A stretch of 64,000 bases of DNA from positions 1 through 64,000 of the forward strand of contig JAGBCV010000052.1 of assembly GCA_017937845.1 (NCBI GenBank). The letters run 5' to 3'. Below are positions 20,437-27,062 of this stretch, piece by piece. Position numbers and translations under genes: made by a program. Numbering within the stretch: position 1 is the stretch's first letter; each line of letters begins with the position of its first letter. The notes beneath the pieces were generated by a model. That model saw only the letters and a program-made list of their open reading frames with translations, did not search any database and was not told where the DNA came from. This DNA comes from Clostridia bacterium (GTDB lineage: Bacteria > Bacillota > Clostridia > Oscillospirales > CAG-272).

Positions 20437-20757
20437 ATGACACAATACCAGTATGTTTTCAAAAACGATTATGATAAAAGCTTTCATGTGAAAGACAGAG
20501 AATTTTTCTGTTATTCCAAAAAGCGCATCAAATCCATGTATTTTGATAAAGATGACTATAAAGTTTTAGGCGAAACCTTGAAAAAACCCAAGGATTCCCC
20601 CGACATCAAAGGCACGCTGGATATGGGTCATCATACAACGCTGGACGTTTTTGAAAAGCATACGCATAAACGCCGTTTTTATAAACGCGAGGGTTATATT
20701 TGTGTCGGACAAAATAAATATATTGTACTCCTTAGAAAAAGAGTACTTTTTTGGTAA
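20437..20757 (+). CDS. Hypothetical protein, 106 aa
   Basis: I do not recognise this protein. It is basic, rich in Lys, Tyr, Phe and Asp, and has no signal peptide or membrane segment. It starts MTQYQYVFKNDYDKSF and ends KYIVLLRKRVLFW, a basic-hydrophobic tail. A GAGGT site lies 8-9 bases upstream of ATG, and a strong terminator follows the stop. Its promoter spacing (16 bp, TATGn) resembles those of the small peptide and lipoprotein genes just downstream, so it may belong to the same accessory group (inference). Confidence 0.65.
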   Translation: MTQYQYVFKNDYDKSFHVKDREFFCYSKKRIKSMYFDKDDYKVLGETLKKPKDSPDIKGTLDMGHHTTLDVFEKHTHKRRFYKREGYICVGQNKYIVLLRKRVLFW

Positions 20758-20762
20758 TGACG

Positions 20763-20790
20763 ATCCCACGGGCAACCGTGGGATTTTTTT
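20763..20790 (+). terminator. Terminator of the 106-aa gene
   Basis: ATCCCACGG-GCAA-CCGTGGGAT is followed by seven T, six bases past the stop. Confidence 0.9.
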
Positions 20791-20995
20791 GGTCTTCCCC
20801 TTGAGGGGAAGGTATCAACTCAAAAATGACCTATCAAAAGCCTCCACCTTTGGGGGAGGTGGCGCGCCGAAGGCGCGACGGAGAGGGCTTTTTCTCTATA
20901 AGCTTTCGCCCTCTCAGTCAGCTTGCGCTGACAGCTCTCCCAAAGGGCGAGCCTTACAAAATCTTAACTTTTTATCGTCCAGCGGAGGGAAGCCT
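20791..20995. repeat. Intergenic palindromic repeat, copy 1
   Basis: This is a composite of nested hairpins: CTTCCCCTTGAGGGGAAG, then AGCCTCCACC...GGGGGAGGTGGC with an inner GGCGCGCCGAAGGCGCG, then CCCTCTCAGTCAGCTTGCGCTGACAGCTCTCCC, and a GAGCCTTACAAAATCTTAAC tail. It shares GGAGGTGGC...GACGGAG...CAGCTC with the element at 47.46-47.61 kb and the GAGCCTT tail with 55.2 kb. It is non-coding, in the 316-bp gap before the small lipoprotein gene; the rest of that gap is the promoter. Confidence 0.75.
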
Positions 20996-21014
20996 TATAA
21001 ATTTCGTTATCCCC

Positions 21015-21042
21015 TTGATTTTCTTGGGCATTATGTTATAAT
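21015..21042 (+). promoter_or_regulatory. Promoter of the 54-aa lipoprotein (TTGATT-16-TATAAT form)
   Basis: TTGATT (21015-21020), 16 bp, TATAAT (21037-21042), with TATG one base before the -10 (extended -10). Confidence 0.75.
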
Positions 21043-21073
21043 AAAAATAAAAACACGTTAAAGAGGACGTATT

Positions 21074-21238
21074 ATGAAGAAAAATATGCTGAAAAAATGG
21101 TTTATCATTGGGTTTACCGCGCTTTTTCTTTCCCTTTCCGCCATCGGTCTGACCGCCTGCACAGACGACGAGGAAACAGAAAGCTCTACGGATACGACGA
21201 TTTTCCCAGAGGTAGAATTGCCTTGGGATGAGTTTTGA
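21074..21238 (+). CDS. Small lipoprotein, 54 aa, C-terminus LPWDEF
   Basis: The start MKKNMLKKWFIIGF leads into a hydrophobic core and lipobox LTAC at residues ~25-28, so the mature lipid-anchored peptide is only ~27 residues: acidic, Ser/Thr-rich and ending VELPWDEF. AGAGGA precedes the ATG. The next gene encodes a longer lipoprotein with the same terminal LPWDEF. No family is recognised. The shared end looks like a recognition or binding tail rather than a domain (inference). Confidence 0.8.
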   Translation: MKKNMLKKWFIIGFTALFLSLSAIGLTACTDDEETESSTDTTIFPEVELPWDEF

Positions 21239-21284
21239 TAGCAAATACATCATTACTATCAAGTCATCATTTTCATGAAATATC

Positions 21285-21312
21285 TTGATTTTTTTCAACT
21301 TTATGTTATAAT
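21285..21312 (+). promoter_or_regulatory. Promoter of the 164-aa lipoprotein (TTGATT-16-TATAAT form)
   Basis: TTGATT (21285-21290), 16 bp, TATAAT (21307-21312), TATGn extended -10. It is nearly identical to the previous promoter, including the AAAAATAA just downstream. Confidence 0.78.
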
Positions 21313-21357
21313 AAAAATAACAAAAATTTATTTTGAAAAGGACATTATATTTCAAAC

Positions 21358-21852
21358 ATGAAAAGCTCTCTCAAAAAACTACTGATTTTATGCTTGATTG
21401 TATCTCTTGTTGCGACGTTGACCTTTTTCTTGACCGCTTGCGACAGCAATCAACCCGCATCTGAAACCACACTTGACCCCAACAAGCCGATCGGCACTTT
21501 GGAAACAACAAGTGATTCTGTTTCGGAAACCACGACCGTCATCGAAACGACGACCGCGACACAAGGTTCTACCTATCCCCCGGCAACCGTGCCGAACATC
21601 ACAACCAACCAAACCTACGCTTCGGTTACAACGGCAGGAACCACAACCGAAACCACCCCTGCGCCCACAACGACCAAGTATTACCCCGTTTACACAACAC
21701 GTTATCCGCTTTACCCTGTCTTTACGACGACAAGAGCAACAACGATTGCAACGACCACCGTGGTAACGACAACGGAAACCACCACAGAGGAAACAACGAC
21801 AGCAGAAACCACCACGAAAAACGAAATCGATCTTCCGTGGGATGAATTTTAA
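21358..21852 (+). CDS. Thr-rich lipoprotein, 164 aa, C-terminus LPWDEF
   Basis: The lipoprotein signal ends FFLTAC (Cys28). The rest is low complexity: Thr ~40%, with TTTE/ETTT runs, a Tyr/Pro patch (KYYPVYTTRYPLYPVF) and the end EIDLPWDEF. There is no globular domain; it probably spans the wall as an O-glycosylatable stalk that displays its C-terminus. AAAAGGA lies ~15 bases before ATG, unusually far. It has its own promoter and terminator. The shared LPWDEF end with the preceding gene argues that the tail, not the stalk, is functional (inference). Confidence 0.85.
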   Translation: MKSSLKKLLILCLIVSLVATLTFFLTACDSNQPASETTLDPNKPIGTLETTSDSVSETTTVIETTTATQGSTYPPATVPNITTNQTYASVTTAGTTTETTPAPTTTKYYPVYTTRYPLYPVFTTTRATTIATTTVVTTTETTTEETTTAETTTKNEIDLPWDEF

Positions 21853-21864
21853 GCAAAAAACGCC

Positions 21865-21902
21865 GAAGAACCGCAGCAAACAGCCGTGGTTCTTCCTTTT
21901 TT
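21865..21902 (+). terminator. Terminator of the 164-aa lipoprotein gene
   Basis: GAAGAACC (21865-21872) pairs with GGTTCTTC (21888-21895), followed by CTTTTTT. Confidence 0.8.
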
Positions 21903-21969
21903 ATATAATATATACAAAATCAGTGTATTCTTACCATCCATTTTTTACAACTTATTTTTCTAAAACATC

Positions 21970-21997
21970 TTGATTTTTTTGACATTTATGATATAAT
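21970..21997 (+). promoter_or_regulatory. Promoter of peptide 1 (TTGATT-16-TATAAT form)
   Basis: TTGATT (21970-21975), 16 bp, TATAAT (21992-21997), TATGn extended -10 and AAAAAT downstream. Confidence 0.78.
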
Positions 21998-22046
21998 AAA
22001 AATGTAATATGATTGAATAATAAATGTTTGAAAGGAAGTATATCCC

Positions 22047-22217
22047 ATGAACAATAGAGAAATTTTTGAAGTAGTTGAAATCGAAGTTATCGCTTTCGAT
22101 GCAGAAGATATTATTAGAACAAGCATTGGCACTGGCATTGGTTCTGATACGCCTGGTAACTTTGGCACAAACCAAGCTAGCGAAGAATGGTCTTTGGAAG
22201 CTCTTCTTAACCGCTAA
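22047..22217 (+). CDS. Small peptide, 56 aa, putative RiPP-like precursor (peptide 1)
   Basis: It starts MNNREIFEVVEIEVIAFD and then AEDIIRTS, followed by a Gly-rich stretch IGTGIGSDTPGNFGTN and an acidic helix to the end. There is no signal peptide. AAAGGAAG lies ~8 bases before ATG. Residues 12-26 align with the 54-aa peptide at 25867 through the pattern IE-[VI]-I-x-F-[DE]-x-x-D-x-I-x-TS, which looks like a leader, with divergent residues after TS as the possible core. It stands alone between its own promoter and a hairpin, with no modifying gene next to it; the nearest candidates are at 26.1-28.6 kb. Confidence 0.8.
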   Translation: MNNREIFEVVEIEVIAFDAEDIIRTSIGTGIGSDTPGNFGTNQASEEWSLEALLNR

Positions 22218-22235
22218 AACAAATCAAAACAACAC

Positions 22236-22267
22236 AAATGCTCTCCTGCAAAGGAGAGCATTTGTTG
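22236..22267 (+). terminator. Hairpin after peptide 1
   Basis: CAAATGCTCTCC pairs with GGAGAGCATTTG, followed by TTGTATTG. The T-run is weak, so termination may depend on the second hairpin at 22280-22316. Confidence 0.6.
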
Positions 22268-22277
22268 TATTGAGTAA

Positions 22278-22318
22278 TAAAATATCCCCGTGGGTAAAAC
22301 CCACGGGGATATTTATTC
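22278..22318. terminator. Bidirectional terminator between peptide 1 and the GLUG protein
   Basis: AAATATCCCCGTGGG and CCCACGGGGATATTT form a ~15-bp stem with a 5-base loop; A/T runs on both sides serve either strand. Confidence 0.8.
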
Positions 22319-22330
22319 AAATATTTGCGT

Positions 22331-25300
22331 TTAGGAGTTGGACTCTGTATAGGGATAAGGTCTCGCATACCATGCACTTTCATATTCAACGATTTCAAAA
22401 TCAAAGAAAATACGAATCAAAGGATTGAAAATCGAGAGAAGTCGTGCCAAAGAATCAGAGATATTCAATTTAACATAGCCTCTGGGAATGCCAGACGCAC
22501 CTGTTTGATTATCAGATTCATTCTCGATCTTATCCCAAACATCTGCATCAAAGATGTTGTCAGTATCCAAAATGATGCCACCTGTTGTGCCATCGCCAAC
22601 GGAAGTGTCAATGCCTTGATACGACTTCGCAGCATAGTAATAGTCCCAAAGAGCTTTAATGGCTGGTTCACGTCTATCCTCGCATTCCAACAAACTTGCC
22701 ACAAAATGTTCCATATTGTACGTAACAGAAGTAAAATCTTCGCTGTTTTTAGGATTATATACCTTGAAAACATATTTTTGTTCATATTCTGTTACCGACA
22801 TAGGATCCGATACAGCCATGAAATAATTTCCGGAAGTACCATAGGGTTCTTTCTTCAAATCGGCAATCGTATACTTTTTAGGATTCGCAAGATCAGCAGA
22901 TTTCATAATTTCAACAACCACCAAGTCATCGGCATAGTTGTCAATCTTATCAATATACAAAATCAATCCCAGCGCATTTGCGCTACCAAATCTAACCAAC
23001 GTGTTACTTGCATAGATAGTGTCTACTTTTTTATCAAAATTCGTAGTAATATTTGAGTTGGGTTTAGTGTTCTCCTGATTCCAAAAGCTTGTCGGTGCAA
23101 AGCCCTTTTCTGTCAAAACCGCATTTACAAGTTTAAGATTAGAAATATCCTCACTAAATTCTTTTTGTCTATAAATCTGATACTGCGCGCCATATTCAAG
23201 AACATTACAAATAAGCGTTACAAATTTATTGTAAGCATCGTCACTGGTAAAGCCCAATTCTTCCTTTGTTCTGTTCAACTGACGTGTGCAGTAATCCAAA
23301 ACGCTATAATCACGTTTTTCATAAACTTTAATCGGGGTAACACCTTCAGTATTCCACTTTTTTTCGGTTTCATTCCATTCAGGAAGGGCGTATTCTGCCG
23401 TGAAAATTACTTCAAAGTTATCACCAAGATAATGAGGCTCAATACCTGTAAGTGTAAATTCGTAATAAACCTCTTTTGTTTCGTTGTTAGTTTGGAAGCC
23501 AGTCATTGTGTATTTATCCTCACCCAACGGGTCAGGGTTGCCCTCTTGATAAACTACCACCGATCTCTCTCTAATAATATCTTGAGACAATCCACTCGGA
23601 ACATCGACTGTAAATTTAAGATTAAAGTTTTGATTCAAAAGGAGCTGAGCTTTCTTAATGGTCTTTGCTGCGAGCGAAGTGCTTTCTGTAAACTCGGGAC
23701 CATTGTCACCTGCCATCCAATAGGTAGGTGTTGCCCAATTTTCCGTGCTAAAACCATGTGTCGCCAAGTGGTGATAACCTGCGCCGGTATCATGGTCATC
23801 GTTCTCCAAATATACAAGGTTCAGCAAATAAGCAGCCGCTTCGGATTTCAAAGCAAGTACTTTAAGACCGGAAACATGGTAGACCTTCTCGGAAGTAGAC
23901 TTGCTACCAATACCGTTACCGATGACGGTATCTTTATATTCCGTTTTATAATATCCATTCTTGCCCATTTTGCCATCTGCCTGTTCGACCTGCTCCGCAT
24001 ACATATTCGGATAATAGAAGCAGTCTCTTACTTCGCCAGCATTAAGACCAACGAGGTTACCGTTATTGTCTGTATTCTTCTCAGGAATCAGAACAGGACC
24101 GTTACTATAAGAGTTGAACACCTTACCTCTTGTCGCGTTATAACCAACAAGACCGCCGACCTTATCTGTGCCGTTTACAGTACCATGGTTATACGCCATA
24201 AAGAGTTCAAGAGCAGTAACAGTGGTTCCATCTGCATCCTTTGCAGGGTTATTTTCAGTTTCGCCAAGATAGCCCACGATACCGCCGACGTATTCTTTAC
24301 CTGTAACGGTTGCGGAACCTGCGTTTACAACCTCACGGAGATAAGAGCGAATCTGATCAAGTTGACCAACGATACCGCCAACATAGGTTGTGTTTTCAAG
24401 ACCAACAACACCATAGTTTGTGCAACCATAAATAACGGTGCTGACTGCACGACCTACGATACCGCCGACATAGGTTGTACCTTCAACATAACCTGTATGG
24501 ACTATTTTTTCTTCATCCGCCTGAGCTTCCGCTTCTGAGTCTATAATAACTTCAGTATCTGCGTGCATATTGAAGGAATCTCGAATCAAAGCATGATATG
24601 TGTAACCAACAATACCGCCAACATTGGTTTCGCCGTATACATAACCGCGGTTTACACATTCATAAATGTGGTCCTGGTTGCTAGCATCGTCAAGATCGGG
24701 AGCCTCATGATCAACATCAAACGAGCCGACAACACCGCCGACATTTTTTGTACCAATGACAACGGAGCCTGTGCCGTTTACGCAACCGATGATGTTAGAG
24801 CTATGATTGGAATTACCTACAAGCGCGCCAACATTATTTTTGCCACGAATGTACGAATCTTGGATTCTTACGCCTGCAATTTTAGCACCATCAATATAAC
24901 CAAAAAGACCTACGTTATCCGATACATCATCCGGGTTAATATAAAGACCCGAAATGGTGTAAACACCCGTAATGTTACCGTTGTCATCGTACTTAAAAGC
25001 GTTGAAAACGCCTGTGAACGGTTTAGATTCGCTATCTGTTTCAGCTTTTGTACCAATAGGAGTCCAGGGGATGATCGCTTTTTCAAAGTCAGCTTCAGTA
25101 GGCTTTCTACCTTGAGAATCAGAATCACCATTTACATTACCATCAACATCAATATTAACAATCTTTGTCTGGCCTCTATTCTTATATGCAATCTTAACAT
25201 CGCCCGAGCCTTCTGTGGATTGGAAAGTAAAGCCCTCGTTCAAATTGATATCCTTTTTCAAAAGAACCTTAGCGTCGAGCGCCGTTCCTTGTTGTACATC

Positions 25301-25543
25301 AGACACAAATTTTTTCCAAGCGTCATCAGTATCAATCACATAATTGTAATAATTCTCCCCGACCTTAGTAGGATTCAAGGACTCCAAAAGATCAAGCCCC
25401 GGGAGGTTTGTTTCTGTTGTTGTGTTTTCTTCTGTTTCTGTTGTAGTTTCCTCTGTCGTATCTGCCGCCAAAACGGGAAGCGACATGGTAAAGAGCAGTA
25501 CGCTCAATACAAGACAAAGTAAGCGTTTCAATGATTTCTTCAT
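22331..25543 (-). CDS. Large secreted surface protein with GLUG repeats
   Basis: The product has 1070 residues. The start MKKSLKRLLCLVLSVLL with signal peptidase site PVLAAD is chosen over an ATG 30 bases upstream because GGAG sits 9 bases before it. A Thr/Glu-rich linker follows, then a beta-helix-like region with about eight GLUG-type repeats (xVGGIVGY and variants, ~225-520). The C-terminal ~550 residues have no domain I recognise. GLUG repeats occur in adhesins and surface proteins. No LPxTG or membrane anchor is visible. It is convergent with peptide 1 and divergent from the peptide 2 operon. Confidence 0.88.
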   Translation of the reverse strand: MKKSLKRLLCLVLSVLLFTMSLPVLAADTTEETTTETEENTTTETNLPGLDLLESLNPTKVGENYYNYVIDTDDAWKKFVSDVQQGTALDAKVLLKKDINLNEGFTFQSTEGSGDVKIAYKNRGQTKIVNIDVDGNVNGDSDSQGRKPTEADFEKAIIPWTPIGTKAETDSESKPFTGVFNAFKYDDNGNITGVYTISGLYINPDDVSDNVGLFGYIDGAKIAGVRIQDSYIRGKNNVGALVGNSNHSSNIIGCVNGTGSVVIGTKNVGGVVGSFDVDHEAPDLDDASNQDHIYECVNRGYVYGETNVGGIVGYTYHALIRDSFNMHADTEVIIDSEAEAQADEEKIVHTGYVEGTTYVGGIVGRAVSTVIYGCTNYGVVGLENTTYVGGIVGQLDQIRSYLREVVNAGSATVTGKEYVGGIVGYLGETENNPAKDADGTTVTALELFMAYNHGTVNGTDKVGGLVGYNATRGKVFNSYSNGPVLIPEKNTDNNGNLVGLNAGEVRDCFYYPNMYAEQVEQADGKMGKNGYYKTEYKDTVIGNGIGSKSTSEKVYHVSGLKVLALKSEAAAYLLNLVYLENDDHDTGAGYHHLATHGFSTENWATPTYWMAGDNGPEFTESTSLAAKTIKKAQLLLNQNFNLKFTVDVPSGLSQDIIRERSVVVYQEGNPDPLGEDKYTMTGFQTNNETKEVYYEFTLTGIEPHYLGDNFEVIFTAEYALPEWNETEKKWNTEGVTPIKVYEKRDYSVLDYCTRQLNRTKEELGFTSDDAYNKFVTLICNVLEYGAQYQIYRQKEFSEDISNLKLVNAVLTEKGFAPTSFWNQENTKPNSNITTNFDKKVDTIYASNTLVRFGSANALGLILYIDKIDNYADDLVVVEIMKSADLANPKKYTIADLKKEPYGTSGNYFMAVSDPMSVTEYEQKYVFKVYNPKNSEDFTSVTYNMEHFVASLLECEDRREPAIKALWDYYYAAKSYQGIDTSVGDGTTGGIILDTDNIFDADVWDKIENESDNQTGASGIPRGYVKLNISDSLARLLSIFNPLIRIFFDFEIVEYESAWYARPYPYTESNS

Positions 25544-25652
25544 AAGTTTCATCTCCTTTTCATTATATATCATTTTGAAAGCTCTTTTGCATCATCGCCA
25601 TCGTCGACTTATACCAAATTCAGTCAAACGTGCTTGATGCTTTTCTAAGTTT

Positions 25653-25682
25653 ATTATATCATAATCATTCCTATTTTGTCAA
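25653..25682 (-). promoter_or_regulatory. Promoter of the GLUG surface protein
   Basis: TTGACA (25677-25682), 18 bp, TATAAT (25653-25658) with TATGA before the -10. In the 323-bp gap it is divergent from the peptide 2 promoter at 25795. Confidence 0.8.
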
Positions 25683-25794
25683 TCTGTTTTTTGACATTTT
25701 CTTCGTTCATTTCAATAAAATAACATTTTTGTAAGAACGCATAAAAAAATATATTTCTGATATACAAATCATGATAGTTTTTTGTGAAAACTGC

Positions 25795-25822
25795 TTGATT
25801 TTTTATAATCCTATGCTATAAT
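25795..25822 (+). promoter_or_regulatory. Promoter of the peptide 2-kinase-PqqD operon (TTGATT-16-TATAAT form)
   Basis: TTGATT (25795-25800), 16 bp, TATAAT (25817-25822) with TATGC before the -10. TGATAGTTTTTTG lies just upstream (25772-25784) and also occurs in the leader of the 106-aa gene (20294). Confidence 0.8.
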
Positions 25823-25866
25823 ATACACAGAAACATATCATGTTTTCAGAAAGGAATCCTCCCCCA

Positions 25867-26031
25867 ATGAATCAGAAAAACACATTTGAAAATACCTTGA
25901 TTGAAATCATACATTTTGAAGAAATTGACACGATTTGCACAAGCAACATCGTACTTCCTCCCGACGAGTTCAGCTTGCGCCGTCCGTCTCTCGATTTCCT
26001 CAGCGCTCTCGAAAATGCAGAAAACGAATAA
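25867..26031 (+). CDS. Small peptide, 54 aa, putative RiPP-like precursor (peptide 2)
   Basis: It starts MNQKNTFENTLIEIIHFEEI and then DTICTS, followed by NIVLPPDEFSLRRPS and an acidic Ala/Glu end. The first half matches peptide 1 at 22047 (IE-[VI]-I-x-F-[DE]-x-x-D-x-I-x-TS). The second half contains LPPDEF, close to the LPWDEF ends of the two lipoproteins at 21.1-21.8 kb. There is no signal peptide. An AGAAAGGAA site lies ~10 bases before ATG; an upstream in-frame ATG at 25840 would place that site inside the gene. It is the first gene of the operon encoding a kinase, a PqqD-like protein and a peptidase/nucleotidyltransferase, and is therefore the likely substrate (inference). Confidence 0.8.
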   Translation: MNQKNTFENTLIEIIHFEEIDTICTSNIVLPPDEFSLRRPSLDFLSALENAENE

Positions 26032-26035
26032 AGCC

Positions 26036-26062
26036 TATCCCTGCCCCAAAAAGGCAGGGATA
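26036..26062 (+). promoter_or_regulatory. Read-through stem-loop after peptide 2
   Basis: TATCCCTGCC and GGCAGGGATA form a perfect 10-bp stem with a 7-base loop but no T-run. It lies right after the peptide stop and 33 bp before the kinase gene. Such hairpins often give more precursor than enzyme mRNA in RiPP operons. Confidence 0.65.
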
Positions 26063-26094
26063 ACTTGAATATACACGAAGTGAGGTGAAACCCC

Positions 26095-26811
26095 ATGTAT
26101 CGCAACACCTATCGATTTGCAGAAATTCCGTTTGAAGCTGTCTACGAATCCGAATATATCACAAGACAGTGTGCGGAATATTTGACCGACGAAGAACCGC
26201 AATTTTTCATCACGCTCACCAAAGAGGACGTGGAAAAAGAGCATAGCTTTTTGGAAATGCAAAAATTTCCCTACGGCTATTTGGAATCCCTTGCCCTTTA
26301 CCGCAAATTTTGCGAAAAGGTCGCATCACAAAAAATTATTTTATTTCATAGTTCCGCGATCGAAGTAGACGGAAAAGCGTATCTTTTCACAGCGCCCTCG
26401 GGAACGGGAAAAAGCACGCATACGCGCCTTTGGCGTGAAATGCTCGGAGAAAAAGCCATCATGGTCAATGACGATAAACCGCTTTTGAAGATCGAAAACG
26501 GAAAAGTCACGGTTTTCGGTACACCTTACGACGGCAAAGAACATCTCAGCACCAATAAATCCGCACCCGTGGCAGGGATCTGCTTCCTTTCGCAGGCAAA
26601 GGAAAATAAGATCGAGCGTATTCCCATGAAAAACGCTCTGCCAAAGCTCCTTTCTCAGACCTACCGCCCCTATGACAACGCCACGTTCAAGGATATTTTA
26701 AGTCTTGTCGTTTCCCTCTCGGCAGCCGTCCCTGTTTGGCATTTGGCTTGTAACATTTCCGAAGAAGCGGCAAAATTATCTTACGAAACCATGAAAGAAG
26801 GAACAACATGA
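26095..26811 (+). CDS. HprK-like Ser/Thr kinase domain protein
   Basis: This 238-residue protein resembles the HPr kinase C-terminal fold. The Walker A is APSGTGKST (100-108). VNDDKP (124-129) is a Walker B-like segment. GTPYDGKEHLSTN (142-154) resembles the GTPW.GK..L.TN motif of HprK-related proteins in lasso-peptide and PqqD-linked clusters. It lacks the HprK N-terminal domain, so regulating HPr is unlikely. In lasso systems such kinases phosphorylate the precursor (established family knowledge); here the target is probably peptide 2 and relatives. ATG follows GAGGTG at 7 bases. It overlaps the next gene by 4 bases (ATGA). Confidence 0.85.
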   Translation: MYRNTYRFAEIPFEAVYESEYITRQCAEYLTDEEPQFFITLTKEDVEKEHSFLEMQKFPYGYLESLALYRKFCEKVASQKIILFHSSAIEVDGKAYLFTAPSGTGKSTHTRLWREMLGEKAIMVNDDKPLLKIENGKVTVFGTPYDGKEHLSTNKSAPVAGICFLSQAKENKIERIPMKNALPKLLSQTYRPYDNATFKDILSLVVSLSAAVPVWHLACNISEEAAKLSYETMKEGTT

Positions 26812-27062
26812 AGCTCAAAGACGTCATCATCACCGAAGCCAACGGCGATTATATCGCCGTCACCGCGGACGGCACGTTCAACGGCATGATCCGCATGAAT
26901 CGCACCGCCGCTTTTATTGCAGAAGAACTCAAGGAAGAAAAAACGCTCGAACAGCTCATCTCCGCCGTTTGCAAAAAATACGACGTTGCCGAGGAGATCG
27001 CAAAGCAGAACATTTTGAACGTCATCAAGCAGTTTGACAGCGTGGGATTGATCGAAAAATGA
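26808..27062 (+). CDS. PqqD-like peptide-binding (RRE) protein
   Basis: This 84-residue protein has the PqqD pattern: N-terminal beta strands with AVTADGTFNGMIRMNRTAAFI, then a helical wing with LEQLISAVCKKYDV and a final helix ending DSVGLIEK. PqqD-type RiPP recognition elements bind leader peptides and deliver them to modifying enzymes. It overlaps the kinase gene and the following gene by ATGA, so all three are translationally coupled. It supports the view that this operon modifies a ribosomal peptide. There is no radical SAM or YcaO partner in the window. Confidence 0.85.
   Translation: MKLKDVIITEANGDYIAVTADGTFNGMIRMNRTAAFIAEELKEEKTLEQLISAVCKKYDVAEEIAKQNILNVIKQFDSVGLIEK

Noticed and set aside
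20651-21061. 136-codon frame over the palindromic repeat
   Set aside because: It crosses the 106-aa gene's end, its terminator and the repeat; no start signal.
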